The notes under the pieces were generated by a model that was not told where the DNA came from, made no database searches, and saw nothing but the letters and a program-made list of their open reading frames with translations. This document shows positions 22,158-29,984 of a stretch of DNA of 64,000 bases, in pieces. A program made the translations under genes and the position numbers. This stretch comes from Geotalea toluenoxydans JCM 15764 (GTDB lineage: Bacteria > Desulfobacterota > Desulfuromonadia > Geobacterales > Geobacteraceae). Position 1 is the first letter of the stretch; each line of letters begins with the position of its first letter. Location of the stretch: contig NZ_BBCJ01000008.1 of assembly GCF_001311985.1 (NCBI RefSeq), positions 1 to 64,000 on the forward strand. Reading direction: 5' to 3'.

Positions 22158-22231
22158 TGGCTGGGGTGCAAGGATTCGAACCTTGGATGACGGAGTCAGA
22201 GTCCGTTGCCTTACCGCTTGGCGACACCCCA
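22158..22231 (-). tRNA. tRNA-Gln (CTG)
   Basis: Cloverleaf on the minus strand with acceptor TGGGGTG/CACCCCA, anticodon stem ACGGA/TCCGT around CTCTGAC (anticodon CTG), T-arm GGTTCGAATCC and encoded CCA. Confidence 0.96.
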
Positions 22232-22243
22232 ACATGAACGCCT

Positions 22244-22273
22244 TATATAGCAGATTCAGGTTGCGCCCGTCAA
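22244..22273 (-). promoter_or_regulatory. Promoter of tRNA-Gln/tRNA-Glu
   Basis: TTGACG (22268-22273) - 18 bp - TATATA (22244-22249) on the minus strand, 12 bp before the mature 5' end of tRNA-Gln. Confidence 0.7.
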
Positions 22274-22311
22274 CAGTTTTCAGCATTTTTAAATTGGTCA
22301 ACAGGACAACG

Positions 22312-22851
22312 CTATCTGGCTTTCCGGGCGCCAGCTTCAATGGCCATGATATTGGCTGGTATGAAGCGATGGTTCCTTTCCGGCAGTACTTCCTTTAGCC
22401 CGTCCTCAAGAGCGGAAAGGGATACGGCACCGGATTTTTCCACATAGGCGCCAAGTCCCACCATGTTCACCATTCTTGCATCGCCAAGTTCCATGGCAAT
22501 GTCATTCATGGGAATTTCAATGATGTTGATATCGGAACGGTGAAAGTCTTCAGTGCTGACCAGGCTGGAATTGACGATGCAGACCCCGCCGGGTTTAACC
22601 TTGGCGCCATATTTATCCAGTGACGACTGGTTGAGAACGATCATGAAGGAAGGAGTACCGATGATAGGCGAACCCACATCGCCGTCGGCGATGACAACGG
22701 TACACATGGCAGCACCACCACGTTTCTCGACACCATAGGACGGGAAGAAAGAAACGTTTCTGCCTTCGATAATGGCAGCATAGGCAAGCAGGTTACCGGC
22801 CAGGAGCGCCCCCTGTCCGCCAAATCCGGATATGAATACATCCTGTCGCAT
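22312..22851 (-). CDS. korC: 2-oxoacid:acceptor oxidoreductase gamma subunit KorC
   Basis: Gamma subunit of a ferredoxin-dependent 2-oxoacid oxidoreductase, most likely 2-oxoglutarate (KorABCD). The 179-aa product carries the family start FISGFGGQGALLAGNLL and the SYGVEKRGGAAMC segment near residue 40. Last gene of korDABC, 11 bp after korB. Intact frame. Subunit order and the neighbouring ferredoxin make the Kor assignment likely; a Vor-type (branched-chain) enzyme is the alternative. Confidence 0.9.
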   Translation of the reverse strand: MRQDVFISGFGGQGALLAGNLLAYAAIIEGRNVSFFPSYGVEKRGGAAMCTVVIADGDVGSPIIGTPSFMIVLNQSSLDKYGAKVKPGGVCIVNSSLVSTEDFHRSDINIIEIPMNDIAMELGDARMVNMVGLGAYVEKSGAVSLSALEDGLKEVLPERNHRFIPANIMAIEAGARKAR

Positions 22852-22862
22852 GAAGATACTCC

Positions 22863-23606
22863 CTACAAGTTGGCGGTGTTCTTGTAAACACCCAGCTTGA
22901 AATATTCACTCATTTCAGTTCCGACCCGTTCATTGGCTGCAAGAGGATTCATCCCCCAATTGGTCGGACAGGCTGAAAGAACCTCGATGAATGAGAAACC
23001 TTTTCCCTCCACCTGGTATTGGAAGGCCTTCTGTATCTGTTTTTTTGCATCCATCAGGTTCTTTGGGGAGTTAACCGCCACTCTGGCGGAAAAGGCGACC
23101 CCTTCCAGTTGGGCCAGAAGTTCTGCCATTCTGATGGGGGCGCCATCCTTGGCTTTGTTTCTGCCATAGGGCGAAGTGGAGGTTTTCTGTCCCACCAGTG
23201 TCGTCGGAGCCATCTGGCCACCGGTCATACCGTAGGTGGTGTTGTTGACGAAAAAAACGGTGAGATCTTCACCGCGGTTGGCTGCGTGAATAATTTCTGC
23301 AGTGCCGATGGCTGCCAGGTCACCATCCCCCTGATAGGTAAAGACAAAGTTTTCCGGCTTGGCCCGCTTTACGCCTGTGGCAACGGCAGAAGCCCGGCCA
23401 TGGGGAGCTTCGACCACATCCACATCGAAATATCCGTAGAGGAACACCGAGCAACCGACAGATGCAACGCCGATGGTCCTGTCCTGTACTCCAAACTTGT
23501 CAATCGCTTCGGCAACCAGACGATGGATGGTCCCATGATGGCAACCGGAGCAGAAATGGGTCTGTACATCCTTCAGACTTGCCGGTCTTTTGAAAACCTG
23601 CTGCAT
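22863..23606 (-). CDS. korB: 2-oxoacid:ferredoxin oxidoreductase beta subunit KorB
   Basis: Thiamine diphosphate-binding subunit. Seen: HFCSGCHHG near the N terminus, GVASVGCSVF, the ThDP/Mg motif region YQGDGDLAAIGTAE with the downstream NNTTYGMTGGQMAPTT, and TSPYGR. The ATG at 23606 follows GAGGATTATT and gives the normal N terminus MQQVFKRPASL; the longer open frame (to 23642) would begin in a heptamer repeat and is not credible. 247 aa, intact. Between korA and korB lie tandem 7-bp repeats. Confidence 0.92.
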   Translation of the reverse strand: MQQVFKRPASLKDVQTHFCSGCHHGTIHRLVAEAIDKFGVQDRTIGVASVGCSVFLYGYFDVDVVEAPHGRASAVATGVKRAKPENFVFTYQGDGDLAAIGTAEIIHAANRGEDLTVFFVNNTTYGMTGGQMAPTTLVGQKTSTSPYGRNKAKDGAPIRMAELLAQLEGVAFSARVAVNSPKNLMDAKKQIQKAFQYQVEGKGFSFIEVLSACPTNWGMNPLAANERVGTEMSEYFKLGVYKNTANL

Positions 23607-23620
23607 AATAATCCTCGTAA

Positions 23621-23691
23621 AAGTTCGAAGTTCGAGGTTCAAGGTTCGGAGTTCGAGGTTTGCCCCTCACCAATCACCAATCACCAATCAC
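23621..23691. repeat. Tandem heptamer repeats between korA and korB
   Basis: Two heptamer families in the 88-bp intra-operon gap: about six degenerate copies of AAGTTCG/AGGTTCG (23621-23662), then three exact copies of CAATCAC (23671-23691). Read on the kor coding strand the latter are GTGATTG, starting 3 nt after the korA stop codon, the same unit and orientation as the array after bioB. Confidence 0.8.
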
Positions 23692-23694
23692 CGA

Positions 23695-24750
23695 TCAATA
23701 ATGTTTCTTGATCTGTTCCAGCAGCTCTTCCGGAGTAGGCAGCGACCCTGCACCTGGCGGTCTGCCATAAAAGCTGACTTCTGCATCTTTAGCCACGGAA
23801 AGCCTCACATCTTCAACCATCTGGCCGGTATTCAGCTCAATGACCAACACTTTCTTGCAGGTTCTGGTCTGCTCTAGAAATGCCTTCTCCGGGAACGGGA
23901 AAAGGGTTATGGGACGCAACAGCCCCACGTTAAGCCCTTCTTCCCTTGCCATCATGATGGCTGTTTTGGCAATTCTCGCAGTGGAGCCGAATGCCGAAAT
24001 CAGCAGATTGACGCCGGCAGTTTCATATTCCTCCCAGCGAGCCTCCTGCTCCTTCAGCATCTGGTATTTGGCGTGGAGCTTCCAGTTATGGGCCTCCAGC
24101 TCACCATCACCAAGAAAAAGGGATTTGACGACACGCTGCTCTCCGCCACCTTTACCGCGCACAGCCCAATCTTTGGCAGGCAAATCCCGCACCGGCCTCT
24201 TGTTGGCCACAAGGCCTTCCTTCATCTGACCGATAACGGAGTCGGCAAGTATCATGGCCGGCATCCTGTACTGATCTGCCAGATCGAATGCAAGCATTGT
24301 AAGGTCATACATTTCCTGGACCGATGCCGGAGCAAGGACGACGACATGGTAGCCGCCATGACCTCCCCCTTTCACACTCTGAAAGTAATCGGCCTGTGAA
24401 GCATCGATTCCCCCAAGGCCGGGGCCTGAACGGGAAATATTAACGATGACGCCGGGAAGCTCTGATCCGGCCATGTAGGATATTCCCTCCTGCTTGAGGG
24501 AAATTCCCGGGCTCGATGAGGATGTCATTGCTCGAACCCCGGTAGCCGAGGCACCAAGGAGCATGTTAATGGAAGCGATCTCGCTTTCAGCCTGGATAAA
24601 TTCACCTTCCAGCTTTGGCAGCTCCCGTGAAAGATATTCGGGAATGTCACTCTGTGGCGTAATGGGATAACCGAAGTAATAGCGGCAGCCGGCCTCTATG
24701 GCAGCCATGGCCACTGCTTCGTTTCCTTTCACAAAAAGACGCTTTGTCAA
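23695..24750 (-). CDS. korA: 2-oxoacid:ferredoxin oxidoreductase alpha subunit KorA
   Basis: Catalytic alpha subunit (351 aa) that, with KorB, oxidatively decarboxylates 2-oxoglutarate (or a related 2-oxoacid) to the acyl-CoA, reducing ferredoxin. Seen: KGNEAVAMAAIEAGCRYYFGYPITPQSDIPEYL at the N terminus, the MTSSSSPGISLKQEG loop and SRSGPGLGG. The TTG at 24750 is chosen: GGAGG (24753-24760 region) is ideally placed and MTKRLFVKGNEA is the expected N terminus. The longer frame to 24876 runs into korD. Runs in reverse-TCA or oxidative-TCA metabolism of Geobacter-like anaerobes by family knowledge. Confidence 0.93.
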   Translation of the reverse strand: MTKRLFVKGNEAVAMAAIEAGCRYYFGYPITPQSDIPEYLSRELPKLEGEFIQAESEIASINMLLGASATGVRAMTSSSSPGISLKQEGISYMAGSELPGVIVNISRSGPGLGGIDASQADYFQSVKGGGHGGYHVVVLAPASVQEMYDLTMLAFDLADQYRMPAMILADSVIGQMKEGLVANKRPVRDLPAKDWAVRGKGGGEQRVVKSLFLGDGELEAHNWKLHAKYQMLKEQEARWEEYETAGVNLLISAFGSTARIAKTAIMMAREEGLNVGLLRPITLFPFPEKAFLEQTRTCKKVLVIELNTGQMVEDVRLSVAKDAEVSFYGRPPGAGSLPTPEELLEQIKKHY

Positions 24751-24842
24751 AACTACCTCCGTTGTTAAACACGGGTGAGCAATTTCTGCAGATGAGAAAC
24801 TGTGTATGAAACAGCTTGAACCGGGACTGGAAAGTCTATGGA

Positions 24843-25046
24843 TTATTTGAAGACGGCAATGGCAACATCGGGACAAATCTCACCACACAGTGCACAGCCT
24901 GTGCACTTATCTGCTGAGGAAATGCGAGCAGGAGTATAGCCCTGATTGTTTATCTTGTCACATAAAGAAAGCAGCTTGTGTGGACATGCTATTGTGCACA
25001 GGCCGCATCCTTTGCATCGTTGTTCGTCAATCTTTATCATTGCCAT
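24843..25046 (-). CDS. korD: Ferredoxin-like 2x[4Fe-4S] subunit KorD
   Basis: Small ferredoxin subunit (67 aa from ATG 25046) with two CxxCxxCxxxCP clusters: CKGCGLCTIACP and CTGCALCGEICP. It supplies the iron-sulfur relay of the Kor complex and is first in the operon. A GTG start at 25067 would add seven residues; the ATG fits the usual MxxIxIDExxCKGCGLC start. A promoter with a dyad lies upstream at 25094-25123. Confidence 0.9.
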   Translation of the reverse strand: MAMIKIDEQRCKGCGLCTIACPHKLLSLCDKINNQGYTPARISSADKCTGCALCGEICPDVAIAVFK

Positions 25047-25093
25047 GTGAAGTGCTTCCCTTGTCACTCAACGCTATGCTAATCAGGAAGGCC

Positions 25094-25123
25094 AAATTAT
25101 CAGATATGTCTCTGATCAGTCAA
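25094..25123 (-). promoter_or_regulatory. korDABC promoter with an embedded operator dyad
   Basis: TTGACT (25118-25123) - 18 bp - TAATTT (25094-25099) on the minus strand. An inverted repeat ATCAGA-N6-TCTGAT (25099-25116) fills the spacer between -35 and -10, a classic repressor position. Binding protein unknown. Confidence 0.5.
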
Positions 25124-25154
25124 CGCTTTTTATTTATAAAGACCACCTTTTTTC

Positions 25155-25183
25155 TTGATTTAGAGAAATAATATAGTTAAATA
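25155..25183 (+). promoter_or_regulatory. Possible promoter of the MucR-type gene
   Basis: TTGATT (25155-25160) - 17 bp - TAAATA (25178-25183), 50 bp before the ATG, in an AT-rich stretch. Confidence 0.45.
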
Positions 25184-25232
25184 TAAAAACCTTGAATAAA
25201 TATTCTCTTGTCTTGACAAAGGAGGAAGTAAA

Positions 25233-25772
25233 ATGGCCTCAACCTTATTGGAACTGACAGCAAGCATTGTTTCTTCACATGCATCAGTATCAGAGATGTC
25301 CAGTGAAGAACTGCTTGCCGAACTGCAGAAAGTTCACGCAGCACTGCAAAAATTGGAAGCACCAGCAGAAGCGGAATCGGAAAGCAAGACTCCAGCCATC
25401 TCACTGAAAAAAGCATTCCAGCCGGATCAGGTCTCCTGCATGATCTGCGGCAAAACCGGCATGAAGACCCTTGCCCGCCATCTGGCCCAGGTACATGACA
25501 TGAAGCCGGGAGCATACAGAAAACAGTTTGGGATCCCATCCACCAGCGCTTACTGCCAAAAACTTCTCTGAAGCCAGAAGGAAAATGGCTCAGGACCGCG
25601 GTCTCGCCGACAACTTGGCCAAGCTAGAGCCGTAAGAGCTGCCAAGATAAAGGCAAAAGCCGCAACCGACGAAAAGGCAGCAAAACCGGCAAAGCCTGCC
25701 GCCAAAGCCGCTCCCAAAGCAGCCACAAAAAAGAAAACAGCAAAGATATCGGCAAAGGCAAAAAAACCCTGA
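25233..25772 (+). CDS. MucR/Ros-family zinc-finger regulator with Lys/Ala-rich tail (frameshifts near 25545 and 25622)
   Basis: Transcriptional regulator of the Ros/MucR family. The ATG follows a near-perfect AAAGGAGG. Seen: helical N terminus, then the zinc-finger-like core CMICGKTGMKTLARHLAQVH (C2H2-type ligands) and the conserved PGAYRKQFGIPST segment at about 80-100. The raw frame stops at 25571; restoring bases lost near 25545 (CCC and GG shortened) and 25622 (GG to G) continues with NFSEARRKMAQDRGLADNLAK, the normal MucR C terminus, then about 40 residues almost wholly Lys, Ala and Pro, ending at 25772. The tail resembles histone H1/HU-type DNA-binding extensions. Total about 180 aa. 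Divergent from korD. Confidence 0.8.
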
Positions 25773-25789
25773 AATTTGCCCAAGCTATG

Positions 25790-25822
25790 GAACCCAGGCG
25801 TAACCGATCTACGCCCGGGTTC
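25790..25822 (+). terminator. Hairpin after the MucR-type gene
   Basis: Inverted repeat GAACCCAGGCGTA / TACGCCCGGGTTC with one mismatch pair, 18 bp past the reconstructed stop. No T-run follows, so it may act as a terminator or an RNA end-stabiliser. The stretch from here to the BirA-type site (25823-25972) shows nothing else. Confidence 0.55.
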
Positions 25823-25972
25823 CGAACTGAAGCTGCCCCAGCAGTAGTTTTTCGACAGTCAGTCATCCCCTTCTTGCCCCTATAGATTCTCACATTTCAC
25901 AATCGCACATATTCCCAAACATCCACTTTCTATAAAACTGCCATGGTTTTACGTCCTGGCCCGTTGTTACTC

Positions 25973-26000
25973 GTCAACCATTTATCTAAAACCGGTTGAC
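25973..26000 (+). promoter_or_regulatory. BirA-type biotin operator
   Basis: Perfect inverted repeat GTCAACC-N14-GGTTGAC. This matches the form of bacterial BirA operators (two GTNAACC-type half-sites about 14-16 bp apart). It overlaps the -35 box of the bioB promoter, which fits repression by BirA-biotinyl-AMP. Confidence 0.75.
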
Positions 26001-26024
26001 AAGGCTGACCTGCTGTGATAAATC
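25996..26024 (+). promoter_or_regulatory. bioBDA promoter
   Basis: TTGACA (25996-26001) - 17 bp - TAAATC (26019-26024), 20 bp before the bioB start. The -35 is the right half of the BirA-type operator. Confidence 0.65.
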
Positions 26025-26043
26025 CGATTTACGGAGGCAGCAG

Positions 26044-27028
26044 ATGAAAATGAACCTGGAAAAACTAAGCGAACGCATTATTGAAGGTGGAGATATTATT
26101 ATTGAAGAGGCACTGGAGCTGGCAAATCTTCATGGTTCAGCTTTGTACCCGCTGTTTGGTGCAGCAAGTCGCATCAAGGAGCACTTTGTCGGAGACAAGG
26201 TCTTCCTCTGCTCCATTGTCAATGCCAAATCGGGCCGGTGCCCGGAAAACTGCTCGTTTTGTGCCCAATCGGCCCACCACAAAACCGATGCCCCGGTCTA
26301 CTCATTGATCGATGAGGAGCGAATGGTGGCCTGCGCCAGGGAGGCGGAAAAAAACGGCTCATCCTGTTACGGCATCATAACCAGCGGCACATCAATCAAG
26401 AAAGGGGAAGAGCTGGAACGGATCTGCAATGCCGTGCGACGCATCCGCCGGGAGACAGGCATCACCCCCTCGTGTTCACTGGTATTATCGATCATGAAAC
26501 AGCATCTGCCCTTGTTGAAGCGGGCGTGGAAACCTACCATCACAACCTTGAAACTGCCCGCAGCTTTTTCCCCAACGTCTGCACCACCCACGACTATGAA
26601 GAAGATGTGAACACCGTACGGGTCGCGAAAAAAGCTGGGCTGAAGGTTTGCTGCGGAGGCATCTTCGGCCTGGGAGAAAGTGTGGCCCAGAGAATCGAGA
26701 TGGCATACATCGGGAACTGGATGTGGACTCGGTTCCCCTTAATTTCCTCAATCCAATCGCAGGAACAAAACTGGAAAATGCACAGAACATAACCCCCATG
26801 GAATGCCTGCAAACCATCGCCCTCTTCCGCCTGATCCTTCCCACAAAGCGGATTTCGATTTGTGGCGGCCGGGAGAAAAACCTGCGCGATCTGCAATCGT
26901 GGATCTTTTTTGCCGGCGCCAGCGGCACCATGATCGGCAATTATCTGACCACCACCGGCAGGGCTGCCGAGGAAGACTGGCAGATGCTCAAGGACCTGAA
27001 CCTGTCGGTGGCGAGCTGCTGCGAGTAG
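26044..27028 (+). CDS. bioB: Biotin synthase BioB (frameshifts near 26481 and 26722)
   Basis: Radical SAM enzyme that inserts sulfur into dethiobiotin. Reconstructed length is about 328 aa. Seen: the SAM cluster motif [11 protein letters not shown] (CxxxCxxC), [10 protein letters not shown], the dethiobiotin/2Fe-2S region [31 protein letters not shown], and [13 protein letters not shown]. One G is missing near 26481 ([16 protein letters not shown] restored) and one C near 26722 ([12 protein letters not shown] restored). Preceded by ACGGAGG. First gene of bioBDA under the BirA-type operator. A heptamer array begins 2 nt after its stop. Confidence 0.94.
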
Positions 27029-27030
27029 CG

Positions 27031-27128
27031 GTGATTGGTGATTGGTGATTGGTGATTGGTGATTGGTGATTGGTGATTGGTGGTTGGTGGTTGGTGGTTG
27101 GTGGTTGGTGGTTGGTGGTTGGTGATTG
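27031..27128 (+). repeat. Tandem heptamer array, 14 copies (GTGATTG / GTGGTTG)
   Basis: Fourteen uninterrupted 7-bp units: seven GTGATTG, six GTGGTTG and a last GTGATTG, filling nearly all of the gap between the bioB stop and the bioD start. There is no spacer structure, so it is a simple tandem repeat and not CRISPR. The block-wise A/G change indicates local duplication of variant units. Confidence 0.95.
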
Positions 27129-27147
27129 GCTAAATCGGAGGCGGTGA

Positions 27148-27884
27148 ATGGCAAACTGTAAGGGGATATTCATTACCGGCACAGATACCGGTGTCGGCAA
27201 GACTATTGTCTCGGCTGTGTTAGCACGGCTCTTGGCTAATAAAGGATTGTCTGTCGGGGTCATGAAGCCGGTCACCAGCGGCTGCATGGAGATCGGAAGT
27301 AAACTTCTTTCCGAAGATGCAGAGCTGTTGAAATGGGCTGTGCATACACGTGAAGACGATCCTGACATGACCCCTTATCTGCTCAGGGAACCGCTGGCCC
27401 CTTCAGTGGCGGCCGAACTTGACAAGGTCCGCATCGACTTTTCCATAATCAAGGCTGCTTACGAGCGGCTGGCAGCAAAGCATGACTTTGTCATTGTCGA
27501 AGGTGCAGGCGGACTGATGGTCCCCCTGGCCGGTGGGCTGTTGACTGCGACCTGATCAATCACCTGAATCTTCCAGTCGCAGTCGTCGCCCGTCCCAACC
27601 TCGGCACCGTCAACCACACCCTGCTCACCACTTTTACCGCAAGACAGATGGACATTCCTGTCAAAGGGATCATCGTCAACAATTATCCTTCAGCTCCGAA
27701 CAAGGCCGAGGAATACGCGCCGCACATGCTGGGCTCCCTTTCCGGGGCACCGCTGCTGGGGGTTTTCCCGCACAGCCCAAGGCTGGATCAACACACCCTT
27801 GTGGAAGAGATTGTTTCGATCCTTGAGCAGGACCCGGCAACGGCGTTGATGCTGCGTGAATTAGGGGCTGGCGCAGCCTTATGA
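27148..27884 (+). CDS. bioD: Dethiobiotin synthetase BioD (frameshift near 27543)
   Basis: ATP-dependent carboxylase that closes the ureido ring of dethiobiotin. Reconstructed product about 245 aa. Seen: P-loop GTDTGVGKT at the N terminus, substrate motif KPVTSGC, VEGAGGLMVPL, and in the second half PVAVVARPNLGTVNHTLLT. A one-base loss near 27543 turns the frame to a stop after GGLL; the next frame resumes with CDLINHLNLPVAVVARP. Its stop overlaps ATG 27881 (ATGA) at the bioA junction. Preceded by the heptamer array, so its translation signal (GGAGGCG) lies immediately after the repeats. Confidence 0.92.
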
Positions 27885-27901
27885 ACAAAGGAGAGCACAA
27901 G

Positions 27902-29257
27902 GTGAATAAATACGATACACAAACCCTTCAGGAATATGATCGCCGCTATGTCTGGCACCCCTTCACCCAGATGAAGGAGTGGGAGGAGGACGAGCCGATT
28001 GTCATTGAACGGGGTGAGGGATCATACCTTATAGATACAGACGCACCCGCTATCTGGACGGGGTTGCCGCAATATGGACCAATGTTCACGGCCACTGCAA
28101 GAAAGAGATTAATGAGGCGATCAAGGCCCAGGTTGACAGGCTTGAGCACTCGACACTGCTGGGCCTGGCCGGCGAACAGCCTGCGCTGCTCGCCAAGCGG
28201 CTGGTGGATATTGCCCCGCCCGGCCTTTGCAAGGTTTTTTACTCCGACAATGGCTCAACCGCTGTGGAAATTGCCGTAAAGATGGCCTTCCAGTACCAGC
28301 AGCACCAAGGGCACACCGGCAAGACAAAATTCATCTCCTTCACCAACGCCTACCATGGTGACACAGTTGGAGCCATGAGCGTCGGCGGCATCGACATCTA
28401 CCACGATGTCTATTCCCCCCTTCTCTTCCCCACCATCAAGGCACCGGCACCTTACTGCTACCGCTGCCCCATGGAAACCTCGGACAGCTCCAGCTGCGGA
28501 AAGTTATGTCTCAAGGAGCTGGAACGGTTGATGGCTGATCACGCCCACGAACTGGCGGCCCTGGTTATCGAGCCCGAGTGCAGGGCGCCGGTGGATGATC
28601 ACCCAGCCGGAAGGTTTTGTCCGGGCGGTACGCGAGCTGTGCAACAAATATAATGTCCTCATGATCGCCGACGAGGTGGCAGTGGGTTTCGGCCGGACCG
28701 GCGCCATGTTCGCCTGTGAAAAGGAAGGAGTAACTCCTGACCTTATGGCCTTATCCAAGGGAATTACCGCAGGTTATCTCCCCCTGGCAGCAACCCTTAC
28801 CACCCAGCAGGTTTACGATGCCTTTCTTGGGGAATACCGTGAGCTGAAGACCTTTTTCCATGGCCACACATTTACCGGCAATCCAATTGCCTGTGCAGCC
28901 GCACTGGCCAGTCTGGACCTCATTGAGAAAGAACAGCTGCTGGCCAATCTGCAACCCAAGATCGAGTATCTGAAAGACCGGCTGAATTCTCTACAATCGC
29001 TGGCTCACGTGGGTGATGTGCGTCAGGAAGGACTCATCGGCGGCATTGAGCTGGTGAGAAACAGGGCAACAAAGGAAAGCTACCATTGGGAGGAGCGAAT
29101 CGGGGTCCTGGTATGCAGAGCTGCGAGAAAGCACGGGATTTTCCTGCGACCCCTGGGGAATATCATCGTCGTCTTCCCTCCCCTGTCCATCTCGCTGGAA
29201 GAACTCAAGGAGCTCATGGACGGTATCGAAGCATCGATCCGTGAGGTTACGGAATAA
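27902..29257 (+). CDS. bioA: Adenosylmethionine-8-amino-7-oxononanoate aminotransferase BioA (three frameshifts)
   Basis: PLP-dependent class III aminotransferase that converts KAPA to DAPA using SAM as amino donor. Reconstructed length about 452 aa. Seen: YVWHPFTQMKEW near the N terminus (the SAM-type BioA signature), FYSDNGSTAVEIAVKMA, NAYHGDTVGAMSVGG, IADEVAVGFGRTG with the PLP Asp, the Lys in ALSKGITAGYLPL, and HGHTFTGNPIACAAAL. Breaks near 28045, 28578 and 28594. The GTG at 27902 is preferred because AAGGAG lies 8 nt before it; ATG 27881, overlapping the bioD stop, is the alternative. Last gene of bioBDA. Confidence 0.92.
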
Positions 29258-29268
29258 GAGACAAAAAA

Positions 29269-29290
29269 AGGGGCCCTTTAACCGGCCCCT
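29269..29290 (-). terminator. Terminator of the minus-strand gene at 29322, possibly bidirectional
   Basis: AGGGGCC / GGCCCCT stem; on the minus strand it is followed directly by seven T. It lies between the convergent bioA and 29322 genes and may serve both. Confidence 0.8.
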
Positions 29291-29321
29291 CAACCAAAAC
29301 TGCAATCCCTCCTGCAAATCC

Positions 29322-29732
29322 TCAGAAAGTACCGCGAAGAAATTCAGCCATAACGACAATGGGCGTCTGCCCTTTTGAATTGGTTTCCTTGATGTCAGGC
29401 ATGATGGTCGGCATGGCGAACTTCACCTTACCGTCTTCCACCTCCATCAGGGAGCGGGTCCCTTTGAAAACACCGTAGCCGGCGCCTAAAAGAGCTCCTG
29501 CCGCAGCACCATATGCCAGACGGTCCACATGGTCTGCTGGCCTTCTGGTAAAGGCAAGCATGGCGCCACCAACCAATGTGCCCGCCAAACCACCATAAAT
29601 TGAATTGACGAAAATTTCCTTGAAAGGATTCCTCTCCACGTGGTTTTGATCATCCGCAGCAAAGGAGGGAGCTGTAAAAGTTGTAAGAAAGACTGCTGCC
29701 AGTAAAAAGGTAAATTTCCTCAGTCTGTTCAT
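29322..29732 (-). CDS. Secreted hypothetical protein with glycine-rich hydrophobic segments
   Basis: 136 aa from the ATG at 29732, which follows GGAGCGAAA. It has a signal peptide (KFTFLLAAVFLTTFTAPSFA) and two Gly/Ala-rich segments (SIYGGLAGTLVGGAMLAF and LAYGAAAGALLGAGYGVF) that resemble glycine-zipper membrane helices, then a short soluble tail ending PIVVMAEFLRGTF. I do not recognise a named family. The open frame extends to 29765 but the signal peptide sets the start. The interval 29733-29984 shows no gene or clear site. Confidence 0.7.
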   Translation of the reverse strand: MNRLRKFTFLLAAVFLTTFTAPSFAADDQNHVERNPFKEIFVNSIYGGLAGTLVGGAMLAFTRRPADHVDRLAYGAAAGALLGAGYGVFKGTRSLMEVEDGKVKFAMPTIMPDIKETNSKGQTPIVVMAEFLRGTF

Positions 29733-29984
29733 TTTCGCTCCTGGATTTGTTCCAAACAGCCACATGGCAGCAATATCCGGACCAAACTTGGTAAATAAGC
29801 CATATTGGGCTAAGAGGACATCTCGGAGTTACTCTGGTTTGGGCTTCAATGAAAGGCTGGGCTTGATTCGCTCTTGAATAAGCTTGATATGCTACAGTTT
29901 TACCCGATGGAGCCTTATGTTTATGTGACTGGGGGCACCGGAAATGAAAGTAAGCCTTTTGGAGGAGGGATTGTTGCAAATTTG

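Noticed and set aside
27031..27128. Possible CRISPR array or phase-variable coding repeat after bioB
   Set aside because: Units are 7 bp and directly abutting with no spacers, and the array lies wholly outside reading frames that match any protein.
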